From contig JABAKD010000003.1 in assembly GCA_012845835.1 (NCBI GenBank), positions 3,344,212-3,408,211 on the forward strand: DNA of 64,000 bases. Reading direction: 5' to 3'. The position numbers and the translations under genes were made by a program. The notes under the pieces are model-generated. The model was given only the letters and a program-made list of their open reading frames with translations, was not told where the DNA came from and searched no databases. Shown here one piece after another: positions 57,101 through 63,872 of the stretch (position 1 is the stretch's first letter; each line of letters begins with the position of its first letter). Origin of the DNA: Undaria pinnatifida (Eukaryota; Sar; Phaeophyceae; Laminariales; Alariaceae).

Positions 57101-57527
57101 TAGTCAGGAGCCTCGGAAAAAATCTAGGGCTGTCTTCAGCGTAAAGCGCTGATACGGTAGATAACGGCACGGTCACTCGCGATCAAAGTATTTGCACGAC
57201 AAGCTTCCGCACTAAGCTGAAACCACGGCAGTCGAGGTACAGTAATCAGAAATCACGGTATTCGCACGGCACGCTTCCGCGGTAAGCGAAAACCGCGGGA
57301 ATTCACGGTTTCGCGGCATTTACCACCAGCCGTGGTTTAACCGCGGTAATTTTACCGCGGTAGAATTGCCGAGGACGGCCCTGAAATGAACACAGGGTCA
57401 CCTTTACCCTGCCGTAGAATGGAATTTTCGCTCACCATAAAAATAACGTTCTTGGTGGCGTAGTCGCTGATGGTGAACTCGATGAACTCGAGCTGGTGTT
57501 GGTTCGCGGACAGCGCGCACAAAAAGT
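38988..57527 (-). CDS. UNC119: UNC119 / PDE6-delta-like lipid-binding chaperone, 7 exons found, N-terminus missing
   Basis: Exons 57527-57436, 54033-53911, 51428-51351, 50251-50152, 46835-46699, 42739-42688 and 39184-38988 join in frame: 258 residues plus TAG. Family knowledge: UNC119 binds myristoylated proteins in a beta-sandwich pocket (GMP-PDE delta domain), delivers them to cilia and releases them to ARL3-GTP. Seen in order: [62 protein letters not shown]; the diagnostic [13 protein letters not shown] and NKLIMHNKA. Animal UNC119 ends soon after this; here an extra tail follows of about 100 residues, first Lys/Ala-rich, then acidic and Gly-rich, ending [10 protein letters not shown]. All junctions are GT-AG and phase-consistent. 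The first found exon opens in phase 1, so an upstream exon with the start codon must exist; I could not find it up to 64 kb. Introns are 1.1-4.0 kb and full of repeats and exon copies. Confidence 0.88.
39490..39806. repeat. (GGGTC)n pentanucleotide array
   Basis: About 60 near-perfect units, inverse to the 37.2 kb array. It lies in the last UNC119 intron, about 300 bases upstream (sense) of exon g. Confidence 0.97.
40040..40255 (-). mobile_element. MITE family A copy, reversed and partial
   Basis: Ends with GGGAGCTCAGAAAGTTCTTA GAATCTGCTGCACC and CGTGGGACGAC, the family end in reverse orientation. The other end is degraded. Confidence 0.5.
40612..40855 (+). mobile_element. MITE family F copy
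   Basis: Left end TTCTACGGTAGCCTCCCCAA, right end TTTGGGGAGGGGGCTATCGTAGAA. It lies in the UNC119 intron 39185-42687 and is the best preserved of the three copies. Confidence 0.7.
42688..42739 (-). CDS. UNC119: UNC119 exon f (52-base mini-exon)
   Basis: Encodes [17 protein letters not shown] plus one base. The acceptor TCCCCGCAG and the donor TGGTGAGC are both strong, and the phases (0 in, 1 out) fit exon e and exon g exactly. On the sense strand a (CCCCT)n array begins about 60 bases upstream of the acceptor. Confidence 0.78.
42775..43018. repeat. (GGGGA)n array
   Basis: A near-perfect GGGGA run; on the UNC119 sense strand it reads (TCCCC)n and leads into the acceptor of exon f. Confidence 0.97.
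43568..43870 (+). repeat. Family 1 copy
   Basis: Same order of words as the copy at 961-1290, including the downstream half (CGTTTCTGAGGGGGACAA, GAAAGGAAATAAATGCATCA). It lies in the 42740-46698 intron of the UNC119-like gene. Confidence 0.7.
44126..44446 (-). mobile_element. MITE family F copy, reversed
   Basis: Begins with TACTACGATAGCCCCCCTCC followed by ACCGGCGACTTTG, and ends with CACCGGCGATTTCGTTGAAG and GGGCTATCGTAGAA. The centre differs from the other copies. Confidence 0.55.
45925..46270 (-). pseudogene. Two donor-side copies of UNC119 exon e
   Basis: The 3' end of exon e (AQAKKSYH then GTGAGA) recurs as GQAKKSYQ then GTAATC at about 46.22 kb, and as TQAKQFM then GTGAGC at about 45.93 kb. 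The conserved NPYET core is absent from both. A GATCTATAY minisatellite separates them. The 45.93 copy has an AG upstream and could be a weak alternative exon, in phase 0. Confidence 0.65.
45970..46185. repeat. GATCTATAY minisatellite
   Basis: A 9-base unit GATCTATAT/GATCTATAC with ACGTGATCTA variants, many copies. Confidence 0.9.
46385..46690 (+). mobile_element. MITE family D copy
   Basis: Contains GTCGCTCGCGCGAGTGAGCC, GATGAACTGGTTAGCTACGC, CAGAGTCCCTCGTGCGAGTA and TGATAG repeats. Its right end touches the donor of UNC119 exon e. Confidence 0.6.
46699..46835 (-). CDS. UNC119: UNC119 exon e
   Basis: Encodes [18 protein letters not shown], then [15 protein letters not shown] and [12 protein letters not shown]. 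NPYETxSDSFYFV is the most diagnostic UNC119 motif. The acceptor is CATCTAAAAG, preceded on the sense strand by about 0.9 kb of (TTCCC)n. The donor is CACGTGAGA (phase 0). Decayed donor-side copies lie at about 46.22 and 45.93 kb. Confidence 0.92.
46880..47822. repeat. (GGGAA)n array, about 0.9 kb
   Basis: Mostly perfect GGGAA with scattered GGAAGG and GGGAGG interruptions. On the UNC119 sense strand it is (TTCCC)n and ends about 40 bases before the exon e acceptor. Confidence 0.97.
48400..48595 (-). mobile_element. MITE family A copy, reversed
   Basis: Carries AGCTCCCCAAGTGAGGAACT at one side and GTTGGGAGCTCTCGGAAAG, then CCCCTACCGCGTGGGATGG at the other. A GATGGGTGATG-type short repeat fills the centre. 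Confidence 0.55.
48615..48890 (+). mobile_element. MITE family D copy
   Basis: Starts GCTACGGTAGGGGGGGTCGC, contains TCACTTGCGCGAGTGGCCCA and AGAGTCAGCCGTGGGAGTAT, and ends near CCGGTAGTTCAAATGGGGGT. It is in an intron of the UNC119-like gene. Confidence 0.6.
48893..49430. repeat. 11-base minisatellite (ATCATCATAAC)n
   Basis: About 45-50 units with GTAAC and GTCATC variants. It lies in a UNC119 intron. Confidence 0.92.
49460..49690. repeat. About 57-base tandem repeat, four copies
   Basis: The unit GGCGTCCCGTTATAGTGCCG GTGTGAACATCTGGCAAGGC ACCGCACTAAGGAA, with one ACTAAGGA expansion. Confidence 0.9.
49858..50151 (-). pseudogene. Two donor-side copies of UNC119 exon d
   Basis: Near 49.87-49.93 and 49.99-50.06 kb the sense strand repeats the exon's last coding stretch (CTCGACGACGACCTAAGTGAG in the real exon; one copy keeps it, the other reads CTCGACGGCGATCCAAGTGAG). 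A diverged version of the ATTTCGATTTT region precedes it. Both lack the GFCIPGST codons and an acceptor. Unit spacing is about 130-145 bases. Confidence 0.75.
50152..50251 (-). CDS. UNC119: UNC119 exon d
   Basis: Encodes [18 protein letters not shown], then [15 protein letters not shown]. FDFxFGFCIPxS is the conserved beta strand of the lipid pocket. The acceptor is ACCGATAG and the donor is CTAAGTGAGT, phase 1. Two decayed donor-side copies lie downstream at 49.87 and 50.0 kb. Confidence 0.9.
51351..51428 (-). CDS. UNC119: UNC119 exon c
   Basis: Encodes [19 protein letters not shown], then RHYFRNK. FRMxERHYFR is a signature of UNC119 proteins. The acceptor is GGGGACAG and the donor is AAGGTAAGC, phase 0 at both ends. 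Confidence 0.88.
51790..52052 (-). mobile_element. tRNA-derived SINE copy
   Basis: Head on the minus strand: GTGGCGTATCAGGTTATTCT (box A-like), then GTGAGTTCGAGTCCCCC (box B-like). Its body matches the 19.6 kb copy (GCGCATAGGGGTTCAGCAAT in plus orientation). The tail ends near ACGACACCTGTGACCACGGC. Confidence 0.75.
52440..53195. repeat. CGACCACGACGA minisatellite, about 38-45-base unit
   Basis: AACGACCACGACGACGAAAC followed by ACTTCAACWTCTCCTCACAG-type words repeats through 52.44-52.79 kb and again from about 53.01 kb. Confidence 0.75.
53911..54033 (-). CDS. UNC119: UNC119 exon b
   Basis: Encodes [18 protein letters not shown], then [20 protein letters not shown]. It aligns to the family's 'LDPNAGRFVRYQF.. 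FLRL' region. The acceptor is AACGAAAAG and the donor is CAGGTGAGT, phase 0 at both ends. The acceptor lacks a strong pyrimidine tract and sits next to a minisatellite; the frame is open through it, so the exact 5' edge is less certain than the 3' edge. Confidence 0.8.
54058..54421. repeat. ATCAGACAGATC minisatellite with a 110-base duplication
   Basis: A 15-base ATCAGACAGATCATCGCAC-type unit, then two copies of a 110-base block (CAGACGGATCATTTTGTCCC through GAAATGTTGGGCTGGGGCAC). It starts about 25 bases upstream (sense) of the exon b acceptor. Confidence 0.85.
55075..55435 (+). mobile_element. MITE family A-like copy
   Basis: Left end CGTCCTACGATGGGGGGCAG, right end CACCCCCTGTGGGATGATTC. 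It contains AATATCTCACCCGAGGCGGC and TTCGAAGGCAATTCGTTCGC, the internal family words. More diverged than the 60.6 kb copy. Confidence 0.5.
55825..56030 (+). repeat. Family G repeat with poly-G head
   Basis: A G run at 55.81-55.84 kb, then TGTACTCATTTCATGCATAG, CCCTCGCACCCCTATATTGT, GACGGAGCACGTCGAGTTTC and GAGTCGCATGAAGGGTGAGC. Confidence 0.7.
56475..56720 (-). mobile_element. tRNA-derived SINE copy, diverged
   Basis: Plus-strand words CCGTGATCACAGGCGTCTTC, TATCGCGCAAAGGGTTCAG and TTCATCGAGTTTTGCTAACT match the SINE body. The head is overrun by the 210-base tandem duplication at 56601-57040. Body fragments also occur at about 48.09-48.25 and 61.15-61.30 kb. Confidence 0.6.
56601..57040. repeat. 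210-base tandem duplication, nearly identical copies
   Basis: ACTTACGCTCTAGCGTTTCA through GGCCATGAAAATGCTCA occurs twice (from 56601 and from 56811). The second has about one more ACCATTGGTACT unit. Confidence 0.93.
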
Positions 57528-58440
57528 CTGCACAGGCCGAGGGCATAAGAACAGCGAAGGGGAGGATGCACGGTAACACGGGATGGATTAGCGGGGATAT
57601 GGATCATGCTCTTAGTTTCCGCGCTCGCCACTGCCACAGACTCCCCACCCCCGTGTTTATTTGATTATGTTGACCGTTTCAATGGAACTGGTGTGTTGTT
57701 GGTGGTTTCGACAAAATATTAAGGGGTTTGAGCAGATGTTTGTTGGCGGCCAGCGCTCACAAAAAAGTCCGCACTATCAAAACGAGCGGCCGCGGAAGGG
57801 AGGGAAGAAGGGCACACGGCATCGGACATCGATCGGGAGCTGTTGGTGATTGAGCCATATGTTTCCGTTCACAAGATGTTTGATGGTGGTGATGCCTTTG
57901 ATGGGCTTGACGATTCTGCGTTCATGGTTTTGATGGCACTATGGAGTCGGATCTGGTGGTTGTTGACGAGCAGCGCGCACAACAAACGTCAGCACCACCA
58001 AAAGGCAAACAACAGCGAACGGGAGAGGACACACGACAGCCCGGGATAGGTCAGCGGATACGAAGCATATACTCTTAGTTTCCACGTACCTATCGTCACA
58101 GGCATCCGTATTTGATTGTGTTGAGGGTTTTCGTGAGAATTTGCTGATGGTTTACACGGATTTTACGAAACTTTGAGCTGGCGTCTTTCCGCGGACAGCG
58201 CACACAAATTGTAACGAAGGACAACTGAGGGAAGGAAGGAAGGAAGGAAGGAAGGAAGGAAGGAAGGACACACGCCATTGGGCATCGATCGGAAGCAGAT
58301 ATTGGTCGGCACATACTTGATTTCCCCCACAGTAGTCATCGGCGTTTGATCGTGCTGATCGGTTTTTGATTTTTCATGTTAACTGTTTCGATGGCACTAT
58401 GGAATAGGATCCGGGTTAGCTCACGGAGGTGGAAACGAAG
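57430..58440 (-). repeat. Tandem array of decayed copies of UNC119 exon a and its flank
   Basis: Units of roughly 200-250 bases. The plus-strand marker CAGCGCGCACAAAAAGTC of the real exon (about 57.51 kb) recurs in altered form near 57.75, 57.98 and 58.19 kb. Shared flanking words are ATCGATCGG, GAACGGGAGAGGA/GAAGGGGAGGA and ACTCTTAGTTTCC. The copies keep the acceptor side of the exon and lack an open frame and donor. A (GGAA)n run interrupts the unit near 58.23 kb. Confidence 0.75.
57436..57527 (-). CDS. UNC119: UNC119 exon a (first found)
   Basis: Encodes [19 protein letters not shown], then [12 protein letters not shown]. It matches the family's start of domain (FLCxxxxN...F..F.IRD). The acceptor is GCCTGTGCAG and the donor is ATGGTGAGC (phase 0). 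It needs one base from an upstream exon, predicted to be G. It is the lowest-coordinate unit of a tandem array at 57430-58440. Confidence 0.85.
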
Positions 58441-58914
58441 CTCTGACCGTGGGGTAGTCACGTGGCAGGTGGGCGGGGGGGGTCGATGATCCTGGAAGTG
58501 TGGCTTCAGGTACTGTTCAGAAAAACCCTAGCCAGAAGGGCGGCCCCACGGTTTCCAGCGGAGGCGGTGGCGCACCAATGACGGTTCCGGAGAAAAAAAA
58601 AAGAAGAATCCGACGAAAATATGAGGAAAGGCTAAACACTGCGCCGACAATGGTGGGCAATGGGGAGGACGATGGGCGGCCTAAAAGCCGATTTAGCGGG
58701 AGCTCCATCGTCTACGGCGCCTTTCTCGGAGCTGGGTAGCGAACCGGAGTGCGATGTTGTGTGTGGCCCGAAATAGACCCTGCGAAGGGTTTGGGGCGGA
58801 GAAGGGCTCGATGGTGCCTTGCGGTGGTCCGCGACGGTGAAATTTTCCGAAGGTATCGTCAGTGAGAGGATATCATCCCGCGGTCGGGGTTACGCTTTTT
58901 GCGCCAAGAGGTTT

Positions 58915-59150
58915 CTGGTAATGTTCCTGGTAATGTTCCTGGTAATGTTCCTGGTAATGTTCCTGGTAATGTTCCTGGTAATGTTCCTGGTAATGTTCCT
59001 GGTAATGTTCCTGGTAATGTTCCTGGTAATGTTCCTGGTAATGTTCCTGGTGATGTTCCTGGTAATGCTCCTGGTAATGCTCCTGGTAATGCTTCTGGTA
59101 ATGCTCCTGGTAATTGTTCCTAGTAATTGTTCCTGGTAATTGTTCCTGTT
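58915..59150. repeat. 12-base satellite (GTTCCTGGTAAT)n
   Basis: About 19 copies; the right end shifts to GCTCCTGGTAAT and then GTTCCTGGTAATT variants. Confidence 0.96.
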
Positions 59151-59164
59151 TATGTTCCGGTTGA

Positions 59165-59388
59165 CCTCCTCAAAGTGAGGAACTACGGGTTTTCCTGACA
59201 CTTTTACGAGTACAACGGTTGTTTTGAGGACTAGCGTATAGAAGTGTTGGTCGGATTCGCGCGAACGAATGCCTTCGACGTCATGTTTCGGGTGATGTTG
59301 ATGTTGATATTGAGCTAGCTTCTCATGATAGGAGCTCAGAAGTTTCTTAAAATCTGCTGTGCCCCTGTGGCGTGGGAGGACTCAAAGA
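59165..59388 (-). mobile_element. MITE family A copy, reversed
   Basis: Carries CTCCTCAAAGTGAGGAACTA near its left and GATAGGAGCTCAGAAGTTTC, TTAAAATCTGCTGTGCCCC and GTGGCGTGGGAGGAC at its right. It follows the GTTCCTGGTAAT satellite directly. Confidence 0.55.
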
Positions 59389-59394
59389 TGTTGT

Positions 59395-59900
59395 GGTGCA
59401 TGGGACAGGAGGGGGAGGTTTTTGTGCCCACTCAAGTCGATGAGCCGCACGGGAGGTACGCGGTTTTGCGCGTCGTCGGTAGAGGCGAGCGGGTGGTAAT
59501 TTTGGGTCGGAAGAGAGGGAGAACTAGCCCACACAAAAATCGATACCCCGTGTAGTATGCTCGCACTTTTTGCGTACCCGGCGAAAAGGCGGTGAAGGGG
59601 TCCGATTTCTGGCTTTAACGGTGCCCGTATCAGGTTCGGAATGTTCGAGAACCTGAATAAAAACACAAACTTCGAAGAGGGGAGCGGTGGAATGGTAGAG
59701 GTGGGGCGGGATGGAGGAGGAGGAAGCGAGCCCATCGAAAACCGATACTCGGTTCGGAAAACTCACACCAGGAAAAAAGAAAAAACAATAACCCTAGCTC
59801 AGAAGTCGGGACCGACGAGATGTGGTGGAGGGTCTGGGAAGGAAGGGGGAACGAGCCCACCCAAGCCGATGCCCTTCTCGAAGAGAAAACACCCCACAGG
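59395..59900. repeat. Degenerate tandem repeat, about 120-140 bases, four copies
   Basis: GCCCACTCAAGTCGATGAGC, GCCCACACAAAAATCGATAC, GCCCATCGAAAACCGATACT and GCCCACCCAAGCCGATGCCC mark successive units, each preceded by a GGAGG-rich stretch. Confidence 0.65.
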
Positions 59901-60234
59901 TTCAGGTGGAAACCCTGCAAGGATATCGGGGCAAGGGGGTAGTGGTGGTGGCGTAAAAGGCGTATCTTCAATAACGGATAGGGGATGCCTAGGTTAGGTC
60001 AGATGGTAAACCTATAAGCATGGTTAGGATAACGAGGGTGGCGGCATTGGCATCACAGATGTGCCTTCAGGGATGGATAGGGAGCTAGGAATCATCGAGT
60101 TGGAGATTAACTGTTTTCAGTTCATTGGCAACGGAAAAATCGATCGGCGGTCGAAAAACAAAAAAGAAAAACGTACCGCAAAATAATAATAATAATAAAA
60201 AATCCACCGGGAACTAGTACGCTGTGGTGGCGAA

Positions 60235-60560
60235 CCGAGGCGGACAAGAGAACGGCGCTGCAGACGGAAGCAGGACGAGCGAGCGCCGGTGAACCGGGAC
60301 TATAAAGCAATCGATGGTTGTGTCGTTGAGGGAGGCTGAAAGGCCGTTGGCGGTTCGGGTGCGGGTAACGGGGGGGCAGCTGCCGGGGTGGATACGAGGA
60401 CTACCGTGTAGACGGAATCCATGATGCGCGAGCGCCGTTGAAAATGGGTTGGAAAGGTCACCCGTGATTGCTTCATCAAGGAAGGCTGAAGGGTCGTTGG
60501 TCGTTTGGGTCCGGACAATGGGGGACGAAGCTAAAGAGCTGGGTTGGAAACGGTAACCAG
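60235..60560. repeat. Tandem duplication, about 180 bases
   Basis: GAGGGAGGCTGAAAGGCCGT and AAGGAAGGCTGAAGGGTCGT, each followed by a GGTTCGGGT/GTTTGGGTC word and a GGGG run. GCGAGCGCCGGTGAACCGGG recurs as GCGAGCGCCGTTGAAAATGG. Confidence 0.65.
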
Positions 60561-60609
60561 TGGGTTGGGAACGTCATTGGGGGAGATGGAAGGGTCGTCG
60601 TTTGGCCTG

Positions 60610-60885
60610 GATCCGATGGTGACTCATCCCACGGTAGGGGCGGGTGCAGCATCAGTCCCTGAGCTCCTCACATGAGGAACTCAATATCTCACCCGGATAT
60701 TTACTTGGAAGGCGTTCGTCCGCACCAACCCGACCAAGCTTCTGCGCCTTAGTTCTACAAAATACAATGTACCCGTGAAAAAGACATCATTGACCGGCAG
60801 TTCATCACATGAGGAACTCAATCGCCCAGGAACTTTTTGGCGCAATCACGCAACTGCAACCCCTACGGTGGGATGACTCTGAGTG
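60610..60885 (+). mobile_element. MITE family A copy
   Basis: Left end GACTCATCCCACGGTAGGGG, right end CAACCCCTACGGTGGGATGACTC: inverted repeats around 275 bases. It carries the subterminal words GAGCTCCTCACATGAGGAAC and GGAAGGCGTTCGTC. It is the cleanest copy in the window. Confidence 0.75.
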
Positions 60886-61416
60886 GGTGAACTGAAAAGC
60901 TTGCCGGGAGTTATCGTTGGTGGTCTGGTAAAGGCGGCGTCATTTTGGGGTAGGGTAGCCTTGTAAGAGGGGCGGTAATGGCGCTACCGAAGCGAGAGTT
61001 AACAAGACCTTGGTGAGGAGAGCGGCTGCTATCTCCTAAAGGGCGGCGGCCTCAGGGGAGCGGTTGCTATTTCCCCAATGGTCGGCGTCGCCCGCGTAGG
61101 TGGGGACCTTTTTTTCATGTATCCCATTTATTGTCCTCGCACTACTCTCGCGCTCCCTCCCAGTAGTAACTCAGATCCGGGGTCGCATAGCGGGCCCTCC
61201 TCTCCCCTCCCCACTTCGGTACGTGCCTTCATTTCTATCGCGAGGATAGTTCAGCATATCTTCCTCCTTCGTCGACTCGCGTCGAATTGTACCTATCGTG
61301 GGAAACCCTTGATGCGGACTCGATTTAAACGAGTATCCTACCACCTGTACCTCCCGTCCATCTACTGCAGAATAATTTATTCTGTTTTCACGCTCGGCGA
61401 CCGTCTGAACCAAATA

Positions 61417-61956
61417 TGTCGGTTGACGGCACTCTTGCCCCTTGGTGGACAGCCCCTTGATGGACAGCCGTCAAGGAACTCCATACACTACTATTAACAC
61501 TAGCATTGTAACTCCAAAGACGCCTTGACGGGTCATAACTAGACAACTCGACACACTAAAACTATTATGATAAGCCCAAAGACGCCTTGACGGGTCATAC
61601 CTAGACAACTCGATACACTAAAACTAGCATGGTAAGTCCAAAGACGCCTTGACAGGTCATACCTGGACAGCTCCACGCACTTAAAATAATATGATAAGTC
61701 CACAGACGCCTTGACGGGTCAAACCTAGACCGTCACCGGACATCTTCAGTCTGAACCAGCCGTGGTCACCGGCGATGGGGAATGGCGTGCTACAACTCGT
61801 GGGTTGTCATTAGTGCGGTGCCACGCCAGGTCAAAGGCGTTGGTTGACCGTCTAGTTTTGACCGGTCAAGACGTCTTTAGACTTGTCATACTATTTTTAG
61901 TGTGTGGAGGTCCTTGACGGTTGTCCGTCAGACGTCAAGAGTGCCGTCAACCGACA
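61417..61956. mobile_element. Long-armed foldback element with internal 62-base repeats
   Basis: The left end reads TGTCGGTTGACGGCACTCTT and the right end AAGAGTGCCGTCAACCGACA. The inverted similarity extends inward for about 130 bases (CCGTCAAGGAACTCCATACA against the complement of TGTGTGGAGGTCCTTGACGG). The left half holds about four copies of a 62-base unit (ACGCCTTGACGGGTCATACC). Confidence 0.75.
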
Positions 61957-62316
61957 CCTTTGCTCTAGATGACAATAACCCGACTGAGACAGAGTTTGTA
62001 TCGACTCGTGATATTTGTCGCGATCCCCTGATCAAGATCTTTTTCTTTGATTTTTGTTCATAAAAAATGATGTCAGGATTCCTGACAAAAAAAAAAAAAA
62101 AGTTGAGTTGATTTTGTTTTAGAAAAAATGGCATTTCAGAATTTTCATATGTCAGGAATCACGAATTTTTTGGTCGGCAATCGTTTTTTTTTTGTGTGCA
62201 TTAGGAAATACCGTAAGCTAAGGGATTTTCTGCTATCTCGGCGCTTTGATGCAACGCCTTGCCCCAGATAATATATACTCCGGAGTATGTGGTATATATT
62301 ATCGCGATTTGTTCAG

Positions 62317-62393
62317 GGACCTGCTCTCCGACCTCGGCCCCACCGGGAGCGTCCGTCGCCTTTTCGGCGCCGCCGCCGTGTGGGCCTGCGCGG
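62317..62393 (+). CDS. Possible exon of an unrecognised gene
   Basis: A GC-rich island between an AG (TTTGTTCAG) and a strong donor (GCGGGTAAGC). It encodes DLLSDLGPTGSVRRLFG, then AAAVWACAG. No family is recognised and no partner exon was found nearby. On the minus strand the same DNA is also open, so strand and reality are uncertain. Confidence 0.25.
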
Positions 62394-62508
62394 GTAAGCC
62401 ACGAGATGGAGGCTACGACATGTTTCCCACGCCCGGCACAAACACGCCATGTTATGGCATATATCACTTTTTCCCCGCTGTGGCGCTATGATTTGTGGCA
62501 CTAGTCCT

Positions 62509-62695
62509 GATTATACCTGGCAGGCGTTGCCGCCCGCCTGAACGAGCGCGTCCGCCCCCACCCCCTCGGTCAAACGGCATTGGGCGGGCAGCAAGCAGTT
62601 AATACCAGATATGTAACATCCAAGCAACCCTCGCGGGAGTGACCAGTGCAGAGCCAGAGGCAACCCTGCATAGCAGCAGTCGGTCCCTAGGTACA
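62509..62695 (+). repeat. Repeat family C copy
   Basis: Starts CCTGGCAGGCGTTGCCGCCC and ends AGCAGTCGGTCCCTAGGTAC, matching 5085-5290. Short ORFs are open here, but no protein family is recognised. Confidence 0.7.
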
Positions 62696-62929
62696 TCCTG
62701 GCCCATACCACCACGAGTACAGCCATCCATGTTTCGCTGCGATGACGTACGAAATGACACGTGCCACAATGTTTGACCGTTTCGTTTTCTCCTTTTGTGG
62801 CAAGCGCTAGGCCGTACGTACATTGACGCCGTCGAAACAAAATACAAAATAGTAGTACGAGTACGTGTTGGGCCATGTTTTTAACGCCACGCTTCGCAGG
62901 CCGCAGCCGGAGGCTCTACAGTGTCTGAT

Positions 62930-63085
62930 CAGATGGTACCGGCTGGAGTTGCGGCGGTGGGCTCGTTTGGAGCATTGCTTTTTTGCAAGATTGAACTCAC
63001 GAACCCCACGGTTGGTGGCCTCGTTGTGTGGAACACCTTTCGCGCGTCTATGGTTGGGGCGCGGCTGTTGTTGTCAAGGCTCCCC
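62930..63085 (+). repeat. Repeat family H, inverted with 63700-63872
   Basis: ACCGGCTGGAGTTGCGGC, GGCTCGTTTGG, TTTTTTGCAAGATTGAACTC and GTTGGTGGCCTCGTTGTG reappear in reverse orientation near 63.70-63.87 kb. Confidence 0.7.
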
Positions 63086-63439
63086 ACTTGACCCCATACT
63101 GCGTCGGGTCGATAATCGATTCCCACTTGATGACCTAGCTCTTTCAGGCAAGATCTGTATGATTTAGATCCAAGCCGAGGAACATCTGCTAGACCAATGA
63201 ATGCTGCCATTATGAATATATTGTGAGCCCCCCCCCTCCATAGAGCGTGGTGAAATATACAAAGAGGAGGAACGGGATGTTTTAGAGGAGGAGATGAGGA
63301 AATTAGACAAATGTGACATGGGAGAGTTTGGTAGACTAGAGAGTAGCGAGAAAACGATCGCTATCCTGGGAGACAGTTGGCGGCCGCAGACGGCGAAACA
63401 GGAAGGGGATAGGGGAAGTTAACAGTTTCTATGAAATCT

Positions 63440-63566
63440 ATGGACGAAGCCTAATGAGCGCCCAGATGTTGGAGGTGTCGCTATTAGGAGAAGGAAAGGT
63501 GCTCCGTCTCGAAAGGGATGCGTGGTCAATGGCCTAATGACTAAGGCCAGCAACAATGAGTACGTC

Positions 63567-63602
<36 letters not shown>
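63440..63602 (-). repeat. Family G repeat, reversed, ending in 35 Cs
   Basis: GTGCTCCGTCTCGAAAGGGA, TGCGTGGTCAATGGCC and AATGAGTACGT lead into an uninterrupted run of 35 C (63568-63602). Confidence 0.75.
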
Positions 63603-63605
<3 letters not shown>

Positions 63606-63699
63606 AGAGTGTTGTGTGCTTCGTCCCACTAACAATGCTTCTCCGTAAGAGTACCTGACAAAGCTTCCAACGTGCCAAAACGGTTACAGCAATCCTCGT

Positions 63700-63872
63700 G
63701 CGAGTAAGCGTCAACAAAAACAGTTGCTGCCCCTAGCACAACACGCGCGAAAGGTGTTAGACATGAAGAGGCCACCAACCGCGGGGTTCGTCTTGCAAAA
63801 GTGAGTTCGATCTTGCAAAAAAAAAGCCGTCCCAAACGAGCCATGGCAGCAACTCCAGCCTGTATCGTTCCG
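63700..63872 (-). repeat. Repeat family H, reverse copy
   Basis: GAGGCCACCAACCGCGGGGT, GAGTTCGATCTTGCAAAAAA and GCAGCAACTCCAGCCTGTA complement the 62.9 kb copy. Confidence 0.7.

Noticed and set aside
58819-59139. 106-codon ORF of repeated MFLV
   Set aside because: A 12-base satellite read in frame.
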